A DNA stretch of 62,000 nucleotides. It comes from Tubiluchus corallicola. Its lineage: Eukaryota > Priapulida > Priapulimorpha > Priapulimorphida > Tubiluchidae. The stretch spans positions 52,501 to 114,500 of the forward strand of contig JAQGDQ010000420.1 in NCBI GenBank assembly GCA_030141605.1, given 5' to 3'. The position numbers and the translations under genes were made by a program. Each line of letters opens with the position of its first letter. The stretch's first letter is position 1. The notes beneath the pieces are model-generated. The model was not told the origin of the DNA. It saw nothing but the letters and a program-made list of their open reading frames with translations, and searched no databases. Shown piece by piece: positions 24,076 through 34,992 of the stretch.

Positions 24076-25035
24076 CACGTGTACTACACAGCACAAGCAC
24101 ATACACATACGCTTAATATGCACGTAACAAGTACAAAGGTTTATCTAACACATGAATATAATATCTACTAGATAATATGTAACAGCTATAATTAAACTAT
24201 ATAATCTTTTACAACCAGCAGTAAAAATTTACTATTTAAAATCTTGACAGTCAACATGAGTTTCTTTTCATTACCTGTATGCTTACCGGAAATCTAAACA
24301 TGAATTGACGGCTTTCATTAGTCATTACCTTACCCAGTGGCTCTATAATGAAATTAATAACTACCTAAAATTGTAATAATACTTATATTTATGTTATAAT
24401 TATATTGTATAATGACATTTGCTGCTGCTTTCAACCTATTAATTTTCTATCAGTCTATGTGTTATCTTGTGTAAATTATCATTTGTTGTCATCACAATAA
24501 CTTGCTTAAAATTTGACTTGTTTTTATTACTACGCTAGTATTTCAGCTAATCAGACAGCGCTACTTACTTTTTTATCGGCTTTCCTTTCCGCGAAATATA
24601 CATGCGCTTTGAGAGATCTTTATGACGCACCTGGCAGGTGTTGGGGGATTTGCTAATTGGGTTTTGTTAGGACAACTCTAGCTTTACTGCGGATATAAGG
24701 CTGTTGCAAACGATAAATTTACGATTTTACTTACTTAAGCGCGGCAGTGGGACAGTATCCTTCCTTAATCACCAAATTGCGAAGTGCAGTTTCTTTGATC
24801 ATTTGGGCAATGTCAGTATACTGTATCAGCTAAATAATGTAGATCATTTTCCTGTTGGCTTTTTCTTTAAAGCGCGTACAGTATTTAGCAACACATCGTT
24901 CCCTATTATTAAATGTTATGTTAATTCTATTTAAAGCAAGAACAGATAAAATAAAGCAAACAAATTCTTCTTAATCGTATTACTTTTACCGCACTTGCCT
25001 TATTAAATGAAACAAGAACTTTGGTTACAGTTTGA
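24076..25035. other. Intergenic, 3' flank of the TTLL4-like gene
   Basis: AT-rich. One open frame at 24,704-24,934 (76 codons) shows no family motif. No transposon ends recognised. Confidence 0.4.
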
Positions 25036-26637
25036 TTACAAGAATTTTGAACACAGCTCTTTCAAACGCTTTAAACCTTCCTGAGGATTGCTGTGATATT
25101 TCTTCGTCCACGCATCCAGCAATAAATTACCGTAACTTTTCCTATGAAAATATTTCAAGTATTTGTGAGATGTCGGACTGGGAAAGATACGCTCAAAATC
25201 ACCACGTCTTTGATACTCATCTTCTGCTTCTACTAGCACACGCACGTCACCTGGTGTCAGGTCATCTAGAATACTTGCTGCTGCTTCGCCTTCAGTCGCT
25301 TCTGTGGTAAAATGTTTTCGTTTTTCTTTCTCGAATGGAGCGAGATTGTAATCGCGCAGTAACGTGAAGCCATGCTGTGATGAAGAAATGTTCTTCCGTT
25401 TTGCGAAAGACTGATTGGATCTTTTAGGCACGCGATATCCAGCCGTATTAAGATAGTCCGTTATCATCTGTGTAACGAAAGTTGGCTTTGTAATGCCCGG
25501 GTTAGCATTGCCTTCTAATAGCCATGGCTTTAATTTGTTGTCCAGTAAAATGTCATATCCGTACAGTTCATGGTGCGAATACGGTCTGCTTCCGTAAGTG
25601 TTCAAGGCGTTATATAAGTCAGATTCACAACTAATAAACTGTTTCACCACCATGTCTTTGATTTTCCACCATATTTCCTCCGTCTTAATGCCTTTTCTTT
25701 CTAAATAATGCCACAAAGATGACAAAGACCATCTATGTGGCGCTTCTCCAAAACTGGTGAATCTTTTTGTGTGATAGTCGGGATTTTTATTATTAATATT
25801 AGTATTTGTCAGATGCACAAAATTATTTTCAAGTTCATCAGAACCACAGGTATAGTTATTTGACGCAAATCTAACTGTTCCTGTCCTGTGAATGTAGATT
25901 CTTAATGGTTCTAGTGAAGGAACATATACGTGCAATCTTATGTCAAATTTCCGTCCCTCAATCAGGTAAGGTTTTGAAATATACTCTTGGATAATCACAT
26001 TTCCACTTGGAAGCTTAGACTTGTTGCTGATTATCTTGATCCCCTTACCACGGCATTTATCAAACGGCTTGGTGATCCACATATTTTTCCTGGGATTTGA
26101 TGCAGAATAGTTTAAAAATTCACACTTTTCTTGGGGCAGAATGAAAGTCAAAGGTGCAAAGTTGAACTCCTTTTGTCCGTGCAAATAACGCATGCGCAGA
26201 AATTGCTTCCAAAAAGTATTTTTCCGCATACACAGTGACTGCGAAGCTGGAAAGTGATTAATCTTCTGGTATCGTGATAACTGTTTATACTGACGTATTC
26301 TCATGGGGAAACACCAACATCCAATCCACGAATCATCATCTGTTAAACGAATATTGGAATGCTCTGCGATCAATTCTTTGACTCCCTCGACTGACTGTGG
26401 CTTACTGACCTTCCATTTTAGAAGCCTTTTATGTAAACTTGGAAGCTCTTCGACGATTTGGCCAGGTAATCCGAAGTTGATTACAGGTGCAACATTGGGG
26501 AAGAGACTAGGAGTCAGCGATGGTATCACCCGCGGACATTCTCGTATCATTGAATTGTTCAACAGTGCTTGATCGTCGCTCAAAACTTTCACTACAAGCG
26601 TTAAAGAAATCACAATAAATTCAAAAATTAAAGCCAT
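25036..26637 (-). CDS. Tubulin tyrosine ligase-like protein, TTLL4 type, single exon
   Basis: One uninterrupted 533-residue frame. TTL-family proteins ligate amino acids, here most likely glutamate, onto tubulin or other proteins using ATP. Visible family marks: WITKP (K190), CRGKGI (195-200), the EYI adenine-pocket strand (218-220), KFDIR (230-234), HLTN (275-278), YDILLD (361-366) and the metal-binding E375 and N377 in LEGNANPG. The C-terminal block LTPGDVRVLVEAEDEYQRRG followed by FERIFPS is the TTLL4 signature. Unlike vertebrate TTLL4, the long N-terminal region is missing and the protein begins with a hydrophobic segment (residues 3-18), possibly a signal sequence or anchor. The usual EVN.SPSL reads EGNANPGI. 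The start is the first ATG in the frame. The single exon in an intron-rich genome suggests a retrocopy with an intact frame. Confidence 0.88.
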   Translation of the reverse strand: MALIFEFIVISLTLVVKVLSDDQALLNNSMIRECPRVIPSLTPSLFPNVAPVINFGLPGQIVEELPSLHKRLLKWKVSKPQSVEGVKELIAEHSNIRLTDDDSWIGCWCFPMRIRQYKQLSRYQKINHFPASQSLCMRKNTFWKQFLRMRYLHGQKEFNFAPLTFILPQEKCEFLNYSASNPRKNMWITKPFDKCRGKGIKIISNKSKLPSGNVIIQEYISKPYLIEGRKFDIRLHVYVPSLEPLRIYIHRTGTVRFASNNYTCGSDELENNFVHLTNTNINNKNPDYHTKRFTSFGEAPHRWSLSSLWHYLERKGIKTEEIWWKIKDMVVKQFISCESDLYNALNTYGSRPYSHHELYGYDILLDNKLKPWLLEGNANPGITKPTFVTQMITDYLNTAGYRVPKRSNQSFAKRKNISSSQHGFTLLRDYNLAPFEKEKRKHFTTEATEGEAAASILDDLTPGDVRVLVEAEDEYQRRGDFERIFPSPTSHKYLKYFHRKSYGNLLLDAWTKKYHSNPQEGLKRLKELCSKFL

Positions 26638-26812
26638 TGGTGTTCTTGAAGATCTGGAGTTAAATCAAGCTGCCATTATAATAGCAAATACAGCATGGTG
26701 TGCATGCTGTATCAACAAATACAGTTGATTTAGTTAAGAACCTGTCTCTATATTACATACCATACTCACTCAACTGTCCTACAGACATATGCAGGTTAAT
26801 TTGCTGACCCGA

Positions 26813-26876
26813 CACAGGTCGAGAAGGCACGTGATCTGCTGCGTCACAGGTCGAGAAGGCACGTGATCTGCTGCGT
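26813..26876. repeat. 32 bp tandem duplication carrying CACGTG E-boxes
   Basis: Two exact 32 bp copies, each with CACGTG (26,828 and 26,860), 175-240 bases upstream of the TTLL4-like start codon. They could be promoter elements. Direct evidence is only the exact duplication and the palindromic hexamers. Confidence 0.6.
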
Positions 26877-27019
26877 CACAACGTTGGGCTAGTTTTAGCG
26901 GTAGTTCCAACATGGACGAAGAGACATATAACTTATTTGGCGTCTGTTAACGACTTAATTAGTTGCATAATGTTCTATAGGTTCTGCCTATATAAACAGG
27001 TTGTATATTTGTAAAATTT

Positions 27020-27058
27020 ACCACTGACGATGACAGCAGTTATCTGTCGAAACGTTTG
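27020..27058 (+). ncRNA. Hammerhead-ribozyme-like motif, probably a Penelope-type element remnant
   Basis: CTGACGA (27,024-27,030) is followed by a perfect 5 bp stem GACAG/CTGTC with a 7-base loop and then GAAAC (27,049-27,053). These are the conserved core boxes CUGANGA - stem II - GAAA of hammerhead ribozymes, here with one extra U before stem II. A CTATATAAACAGG box lies about 40 bases upstream. Penelope-like retroelement LTRs are known to carry hammerheads in this setting. I could not find a convincing stem III or cleavage site, so catalysis is doubtful. Confidence 0.4.
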
Positions 27059-28096
27059 CGTGATTTTTGACTATGTGAATTAGAAGTATTAACAAAGTTC
27101 TGTTGTTTTGGCTATAAATATTTCTAAGCGCCTATAATAAAAAATTGACTTAGCTATATAAGACATTTTTCCTCATTTGTTAAAAGCAAATCAAAAGGAG
27201 GCCTTTTGCACCTCTCAAAATCTGTGTTGGATATTGCAACAACTACTGAAGAGGTTATCGAAAATTTCTTTTACGGTATAGAATCTTTAGATTCTATATA
27301 GAATTAGTATCTCTTATTATCTCTTAAGAATTATTATCGGTATAGAATCTCTTATTAGTTATTATCAAACTTCTAATTTAAAAACAACTGATTTTAAATC
27401 CAGACTGTAATCAGCTGATCGAGTATGACGACTGTACACTTTAACCTTGAAAGTTTGAACCACAAACTAAATATTCTAGGTAAGCAAAGGGCTTTGCGAG
27501 CTACAAAAGCAATTTATTTTTGGAGTTATTAACGCATGTAGTTTGGAGTCTCCAAATGCGTATAAATTTCGAGTTATTAAAATATATAGGCGTATAGTAG
27601 CAAAAATACACAGGCAATCAAACTTTCCATACCTCGGTTGCAAAATGTTTTAAAATATTGATCGCTACGCATTTTAAATTTGTCATTGAAACCACTAAGA
27701 GAAAATATTAGTTTAGACCTGAGTTAAAACATAAAAATTTTACTTCGTTTACCACTAGTATTACTGTTTTTACCGCTTTCATGTACTACACTCACCTGAC
27801 GTTCACTATAAAACCACTTCACCATCTAAGTAATCTATTACGTAACTATCGTAAGGACGACAGAGGTATTTAGATTGATATGATCATGTTCGAAATCCGT
27901 CTCGCGACGAAATTTTGGATGCAACATGCAAAGCAGCTCTAGCAAAAATTAGTAATTTAGAAGTTCTGAAATGTCATGATATTTTTTGTGCAAAATTGTT
28001 TCCAAAATATGTTCGTGGCGGCCCCATATTCAAGCAAAATTTTTAACGAGTAAACAGTCGTGAAAAGATTTGACTAGTATGTTATTGTAATTTTTT
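27059..28096. other. Intergenic, AT-rich
   Basis: Short direct repeats of a TATAGAATCT/TTATTATC type near 27,275-27,370. No protein-like ORF or transposon end found. Confidence 0.4.
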
Positions 28097-28310
28097 GTAA
28101 CGGTTCTCTTCCACGATCGTCTTGTAGTATTGTGGTCTGTTGTAACGGTTCTCTTCCACGATCGTCTTGTAGTATTGTGGTCTGTTGTAACGGTTCTCTT
28201 CCACGATCGTCTTGTAGTATTGTGGTCTGTTGTAACGGTTCTCTTCCACGATCGTTTTGTAGTATTGTGGTCTGTTGTAACGGTTCTCTTCCACGATCGT
28301 TTTGTAGTAT
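28097..28310. repeat. 45 bp tandem repeat, nearly 5 copies
   Basis: Starts at 28,097, 28,142, 28,187, 28,232 and 28,277, nearly identical, differing mainly at one C/T position after CACGATCG. As 45 is a multiple of three, several frames stay open on both strands and show 15-residue periodic peptides. I see no sign that any is translated. Confidence 0.95.
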
Positions 28311-28502
28311 GTTGCGCAAATAAAAATACACTGAACTGCAGGTTTAGAGTTCAAGTCTGTTTATTTTGAGATAAATCGCTTTTCTCTTTTGACTGTTCCG
28401 AACAAAACACTTTGATAAGAGATATGAACAATAAGAGATAACTATTTCCAATTAATCACACTGAAGCAGTTTAAAGCTTGCTTCACCAGAGACAGAAGTA
28501 CA

Positions 28503-28985
28503 TGATGTAATGACCCAGATTAAATCATTGAGCCGTAGTTTAACTTGCACCCCTGGATTGGGTTGAACGTGTAACTGTACGTTTGTGCATTTAATCGGAT
28601 TGAAGCCAAACGCATAGATTTCTGTACGTTCATGACACAGATTTCACGGACACGATATGCAACTTGATTTGGTTGGTTAAACTGCGTTTTTACGTCTACC
28701 TGATTTTCCATTAGCTGACGTTTGAAAAGCTAATGATCTATTTGTGGTGGGGGAAGATGTCCGCTCATTGGTTTACATGGCTTTGCTGATCTTACCATGC
28801 CGGGAAGATGTCTTTTCGGATCATGTGAGAGAACCGTCGTGCAGTTGGAAAGGTGCCCAGCTCGATAGTCCATCGCATGGGACGGAGAAGTCGTCACCGC
28901 CCGGGTAGGAACTTTATGCTAATAAACCGGAAGGCAAAGGTACCTATTTATTTACGTTATCGTTAATTGGCGCCAGAGCGAGAAC
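28503..28985 (+). mobile_element. Possible solo LTR plus primer-binding site
   Basis: A TGATGTAATGAC start, an AATAAA at 28,921-28,926 and, right after the presumed end, TTGGCGCCAGAGCGAGAAC (28,967-28,985). TGGCGCC is the usual start of a tRNA primer-binding site in Gypsy-like and retroviral elements. The stretch is GC-richer than its surroundings. No gag or pol frame follows, so only an LTR-leader fragment would remain. The boundaries are uncertain. Confidence 0.35.
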
Positions 28986-31032
28986 TTGTTTTGATGTGAA
29001 TTTCCGAACGCATGTGCGCCTACAGCTCCGTTCACACCCTTTTGATGGACTTACGTTGAACATTTAACTACGTTTCTCTCAGACTTTTTGCGTCGTTACT
29101 GTGGGAGTCGTAAACCCGTTAGATGAAGTCTGCACCATACTTTAGTCGTTCTAAAGGACTATGACCACAAACTACACGTGTCTGGAGAATATATTATGCT
29201 AGCGTACGCTTTTTGAGGTGGCTGGTAGAGTAAGTAGGGACCCTTTAAAGAGTTAGGAACACTGTATGATTTTTGTATGTTTTGTCATTGCATTTATTTC
29301 ATGCCATGCTGTTTAGTAGCGTTTTCAGATTTTCTTTTGCTTATTACTAATTTCCGTTGTTTACAAAAACCTCAATTACACAACTGTTTTTGTTTGTGTC
29401 ATTAAACTTAATATTTTGTTATTTATTCGACTGGTTGCAGTTTGATTTTTGAGGTATAGATAGACAGCCCGTTTTTCATCCATCACACCACAAAAGAATT
29501 CATGCTATTTAGGTAGAGCCCCCGTAGAGTCTGCCTACGCTCAGCTACTGTCTGTTTCCTTTAGTGGGCAGTCGGTTAGTGCCTCTAGCTCGGCCAAGGA
29601 ACTGATCGAACTTAGCAGCGACTACCATTAATTGGCCCCTATGGTCTGCCCCTGTATGCACGGGCCATTACACATGAAAGACTGAGTTACCCTTTTTTCA
29701 ACAGCAAAACGCTTCTCTGAATCAGGAAGCTTTCTTAACTAGGTGACATTCCTTAGGTGCCGCTTAGCACAATTACTAAGTCAATGTCCTAGTGGCGACA
29801 GTTTGTACATAACCACAGGCAGGAGAAATCACTAACCCATTAACAAGTAAACGTGCTGCTCAGTGTACTTTGCTAAAGTAATTTCATAACCCCAATTATA
29901 ATACGTATTGCTAATTTAATCCTATAATTACATGATTGTAATTCTCGCAAATAAAGAAAAAAATTTTGTTTAATGCAATGCCTCACTATTATGCAGTTTA
30001 TTTATTGTTTAAAAAACTCAGTAATTCAATAATAATTTTGGAATGACATGATTAGTTTTAGCTAGTAAAACACTTTTTAATTGATGTAATGCTTCATTAT
30101 TAAAGCTTGATATCGCATGGAATATAGGTGTGAGACAGTTATGGTAAGTTCAAAGAAAATCACATAGGTATTTTCTGCCCCATGTATGCAATGTGATAAA
30201 ACCCAGTATTCAAATATTTGCAAGATATGTAAGCTTTTTTGTACATGTGATCATACTGGTTATTCAGTTTTATCATGTATGGGAAATAATGTGGAATGCA
30301 TTATGCCAAATATACAATATAATTTTTTGCATTGATGATTTCTAAGCCAAAGCTTGTCCGCTCACAAGTATTTAAAGAGGAAGAACACATGTATTCTATT
30401 TTCATTGTCCCTCCTCCACAGCGCTCCTGTGGCGCTCCCTATGAAGATCCCAACGATTTTTTATGCACTGTCCACTTTACCAACAAATCCGTACCCAGTA
30501 TATCTATCCTAATCCTATAAATGCACTCACTTTGAATATTATCTAGATACTAAGTGGCGATATCTCACTTTCTCCTGATTCTAACAATGCTATAGCATCT
30601 GCTGTCGTTTTGTTTATTAATCAAGGTGGGTACTTTAATTAATAAAATTAAATCTATAGTACATTGAAATCTCTGAATTCTACCTTACGGAGCAAATAAT
30701 TTATACTGTTGCGTTCCCGTGACCTCAACACTTTCTTCTTGCATTCATTAGCTTCATTACTACTCATTCCCAATCACTCAACCAACTTGTCCCACCCTTG
30801 CGCACACCCGCCATTCAAAATCTAAGTTACATATATTTCTCAATCTCGCTCTACTTAATGCATAACTAACAGTTCTTGTAATCGTGTGCCTAACTTATAA
30901 ATGACGTATGTGCTCACTGAAAGGTTTTTATGTAGGTTATACCTGTTAGATAATCAGCATTTGATTAACTACCCATTGTTTTTTCTCTTATTATAAATGT
31001 ACTTATGATTGTACTGCTTCTTATCAAATACA
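28986..31032. other. Intergenic with decayed coding-like patches
   Basis: At 30,173-30,334 (plus) a short frame with PCMQC, ICKICKLFC and CDH has Cys/His spacing like a small zinc-binding domain, somewhat like the C-terminal domain of piggyBac-type transposases. A stop codon lies just upstream. Another 62-codon frame lies at 30,332-30,520. Neither is assigned. Confidence 0.3.
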
Positions 31033-31173
31033 ATGGAATGCAAACTAATTGAGGATCAAATTTCTAAATTATCTCTGGCGATAGACATTTTAAATTCAAT
31101 AGAAGCAAGAGATTTCTCTTTTTATAGCTTGAGTGAATTTAATGAAATCTTAACATTTATCATGGAAGATTAA
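31033..31173 (+). CDS. Unrecognised 46-residue ORF
   Basis: ATG at 31,033 in a favourable context (CAAATACAATGG). The peptide starts MECKLIEDQISKLSLAIDIL, is acidic and predicted helical, and ends EILTFIMED. Composition is more protein-like than the surrounding AT-rich noise, but there is no homology I recognise and no neighbour that supports it. It could be a chance frame or a fragment of a mobile element. Confidence 0.2.
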   Translation: MECKLIEDQISKLSLAIDILNSIEARDFSFYSLSEFNEILTFIMED

Positions 31174-31319
31174 TTACGCACACATAATTTCACGGTGTTT
31201 TTAAGCATAATTTTAAAGTTAAAATTATTATTTCTGTCTTTTTATTGTTTTTTTCAATGTATTATTTTTGGTGTGTAATGTATATGTAATATATAACTAA
31301 TTATATGATTTTGTAAGTA

Positions 31320-31640
31320 TCACTGATGTACTGTGGCCTGATATACTATGTACTGATCACATACTTTATTATGTACTCCCGACTCAACCAAACATCGTAA
31401 ATATTACTGATGTACTGTGACCTGATATACTATGTACTGATATCACATACTTTATTATGTTCTCCCGACTCAACCAAACACCGTAAGTATTACTGATGTA
31501 CTGTGACCTGATATACTATGTACTGATATCACATACTTTATTATGTACTCCCGACTCAACCAAGCATCGTAAGTATTACTGATATACTGTGGCCTGATAT
31601 ACTATGTAGTGATCACATACTTTATCATGTACTCATGGCC
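31320..31640. repeat. 84-86 bp tandem repeat, about 3.7 copies
   Basis: ACTGATGTACTGTG recurs at 31,322, 31,406 and 31,492 and in variant form at 31,578. The units also share CATACTTTATTATGT and CCCGACTCAACCAA. It lies about 450-770 bases beyond the 3' end of hemerythrin B. Confidence 0.9.
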
Positions 31641-31960
31641 CGATATTAATATGTTGATAGCATTTCTTAATGTACTGTTTCTTTTGGAATACCCTGTATT
31701 TGATTATAAGCTGACTAAGCAGGCACGTTGTTGAGTAATATGCCTAATATTCTACATATAAGCAGAAAATTACTAGAAATGCATTAGCCGGGCTTTAATA
31801 ATGAGAAAATGGTTTAGCATTCCATCTTTTTAAATAATAGTATATTTTATTAGATTGAATCAGACTGAATAACATGCACTTACTTATTATTATTATTTAT
31901 CAATATAAACATAAGACAGAATAATAAGATACAAGCAACAGTGTAAAATGCAAAAACGAG

Positions 31961-31966
31961 TTTATT
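31961..31966 (-). terminator. Polyadenylation signal of hemerythrin B
   Basis: AATAAA on the minus strand about 127 bases after the stop codon, at a plausible 3' UTR length. Confidence 0.5.
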
Positions 31967-32092
31967 GAATAATATACATTTTTTAAGATGAAGGTCAGAA
32001 AGTTTTACTTTTATTTTTATTTTGAAAGCGACGTTTTACAATAAAATAGGCGCAGTGTGGAAAATACGCAAAAGGGTTTAGATGCTGCTTAT

Positions 32093-34023
32093 TTAGTGTG
32101 TAGCTTTAATGTTGAGTTTTCCCTTGTACTTGAAGTCAATATTCTTGATGTGTCTAACCAACCTAGACAAGAAAACCGCATGAATTATGCATATTGTTTA
32201 TATTTCAACATCGTTGCCATGTATGAAAATGTTATTCACACATGTATATGTATGACGTTTCTACCTTATTGAAAACACCGTAAAACACAATATTTCAGCC
32301 GCTGAACGATACAGAATGATAACTTGCTAAACGGAAATTATTTTCTTGATTAGCAAGCGCTTTAAATTGCTAATTGGCAAGTACAATATTTGATTGCATG
32401 TATAAATTGTACATACAAAGTAGTGAAAAAATTCCAGTTTTCTGCTGAGAAAATTCCAACATAATCAATAGATCGATACCCAGGAAACTTACCATTGCTT
32501 ACAATACTGGACGTTCTCTGGATCAATTGGGTGGTTGAATCCCCTGAGTTTGGCAAGGAATTCCTCGTGAAGGTTCTTGTGTTCGTCATAACCATCGTAC
32601 TTGGCCTTGGTCATGGCAGCCTTCAGTTACAAAAAATAAATAACGGTTAGTAGTTTGAAGTCACAAACGGAAAAACGAAACTTCCTAATTTTAATTAATC
32701 ATATGTGACTTTAGATTGTCCACCGAGCAAAACTTTCGGATAACTACTGTTTCTGTTTTATTTTCAAAGCCCATAGTATCATAAATAATTCTTTATAAAG
32801 TTACAGGTCTAAAAGATGTCGGAATTAGAAATGATGCGGTACATCCAGTTTTCTTATTTTCTTTTTCTTGTACGAATTATGTTGAATTTGAGTAATTTGA
32901 GATTATGTTTTGAGTAAATAAGTAAATTCTTACAGCCATTGACATTTCTGGGCAATTTTGTTGATAGAAAACAAGCATGAAAACTCACTTGTCCTAACCC
33001 AACGGTTATTTTACAAATTAATTTACCTCTTCCTCAGCAAAGTGGTTTGAGGCCACCCTGTACAAGTCATCGCTCAAGACTTGGCTGTTTGGTTCACGAG
33101 CGACCATGAAGACGCTCTGGAAGAGGAGCTTGTGCTCGTCATCAAGAGTCTCATACTGGAAAAAATCGTTGCTGTATTACATAGTGAATTAAAGAGAAGT
33201 TCGACGGAAACAGATTCCTTTAACTAGAAAAGAACCGGGCAAAAAAGTTCGTGTGTTTTACACTGGTGGACTTGAGGGAGTCTAGCGTTCCAGACAGCAG
33301 CACTTTTATTATAGTACATTTTCCTTGAACTAGTAACCTTTACTGTACCATTTAGTATCATACAGAAAACAACAATTATACAATTACCTAAAATTGTCAA
33401 TTCACTAGCTTTCTTAGATAAATGCAATTACAGAAATGGAAAGATTAAGTTAAAAAAGCTTAAAACACTTAGTTTTTTTAATTATTGTTGTAGATATTTA
33501 TTGTGAATTCTCGCGATCAGAAAATCGCTGCTCAACTAGGCGATTTCGAAAAACATTTTGTTTCGAATATCAGTTTAAAGGCTAATTTATTTAATACGTA
33601 AATGTACAATAAAGATTAATTCTAGCCAAACTGACCGTTTTAGATAAGATTTAGTTATAAAGTTTACCATATGCAGTCTTATAATAGAGCAATTTGAATG
33701 CGAAATTTAATCAAAGATCTAAATAATTACTAAATCATGAAATGTATTTCACATTTATGTAAATGGCCATCGGTTTATATTGCTGCTTTAACAAATAAAA
33801 TGGAAAGGTAAATAAATGCATACTGCCTCTGACATGTTTGCCAATATTGCGTGTAAGGTCTGACAAAGTAAATAAACATTTGATGCTCAATTTGCAAAAA
33901 TTTAGCTTATTCTGGTTTAAAGTACCACGTAAACCTATAGCCACCGTTAATGAGAAAACGAATACTTACGAAAACCCTGAATGACTCGTCCCAGCAGAAT
34001 GGCTCTGGAATGGTGTAAGGCAT
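32093..34023 (-). CDS. Hemerythrin B
   Basis: Minus-strand exons 33970..34023, 33027..33155, 32493..32620 and 32093..32162 encode 126 residues. Donors are GTAAGT, GTAAAT and GTAAGT; acceptors are TTTCCAG, CTGAAG and TTGTCTAG. Intron 3 splits the Trp codon TG|G. The protein is an oxygen-binding four-helix bundle of cytoplasmic type, with no signal peptide (MPYTIPEPFCWDESFRVF). All seven di-iron ligands are present: H26 (DDEHK), H56 and E60 (NHFAEEE), H75 and H79 (DEHKNLHEE), H108 and D113. Compared with A and D the tail is six residues longer (KLNIKATH). It is closest to hemerythrin C, with the same exon sizes and near-identical exon 2, so the two arose by a fairly recent duplication. An AATAAA (minus strand, 31,961-31,966) fits as polyadenylation signal. 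Confidence 0.95.
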
Positions 34024-34052
34024 TTTGACTGGTTAGTAGCTGAATCTGTCCC
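34024..34052 (-). promoter_or_regulatory. Conserved leader motif of hemerythrin B
   Basis: On the minus strand ACAGATTCAG, then CCAGTCAAA immediately before ATG. The same pair of blocks precedes the starts of hemerythrins C and D. It fixes the start codon and may have a role in translation or transcription. Confidence 0.5.
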
Positions 34053-34114
34053 AGAGAACGAAGCGAAAGAATCGGTTAGAGCAAGACTCTGACTCGTATT
34101 TGGGGTTGCGGTTC

Positions 34115-34122
34115 TTTTTATA
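34115..34122 (-). promoter_or_regulatory. TATA box of hemerythrin B
   Basis: TATAAAAA on the minus strand, about 92 bases before the start codon, in the same position as the TATA elements of genes A, C and D. Confidence 0.65.
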
Positions 34123-34690
34123 CGCAATCCGCCTTTCCTTTTAAATTTCCCTGGTCTTTCGAGCGTACGTGCAACTTTGGACGTTAGAAAGTGAAATTTT
34201 TGCAAAAGCACACGTGCGCAAACGGCCCATCAATGGTATTTGGCCAATGAAATTCGTTAGTATTAAATTGAGGCTAGAATTAATAATCTTATTTTTATTT
34301 AGCATCGTAATTAAAAAACGTTAATTGTAGTTAACAGTGTAAAATTAATCTAGCGTCTAGGCGCAGCGTTAACAGCCCAGCTGACTTTATAAAAGAAAGA
34401 GAATAAAATAAAATATAAAATAAAATAAAAATGACTCTTACCAAATGAAAATTAACGCAACTAATGCTAATTTTGTTGTTACATTGTACGAATATCTGTT
34501 ACTCTGTACACGTTATTAGTCTACAATCAACACTTTTACAACGGAGTTCTCCAAAAACAACGCTGTAACAGCATCCGTACGTGTAGATACATGCACGAGT
34601 GTCTTTCTTCCCCATTTTTTCATTCGTTTGTCTCATTTCTCTTTTCCCGGTTTTGCTCCCTTCCTCCTCCCTCTCCCTGCCTCTCTTCCC
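34123..34690. other. Upstream region of hemerythrin B
   Basis: AT-rich, with an AAAATAAAAT-type run near 34,405-34,430. No coding frame outside the adjacent (TC)n shadow ORFs. Confidence 0.4.
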
Positions 34691-34704
34691 CTGCCGCTCT
34701 CCCT

Positions 34705-34919
<215 letters not shown>

Positions 34920-34992
34920 TCATATTTTGTATTTCCCATTCTTCCATTTTTTTCTCTATTTAGCTTTTCTTTTCTTTTACAAATTAAGTACG

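Noticed and set aside
28097-28310. CRISPR-like array
   Set aside because: Units are contiguous with no unique spacers, in a eukaryotic genome.
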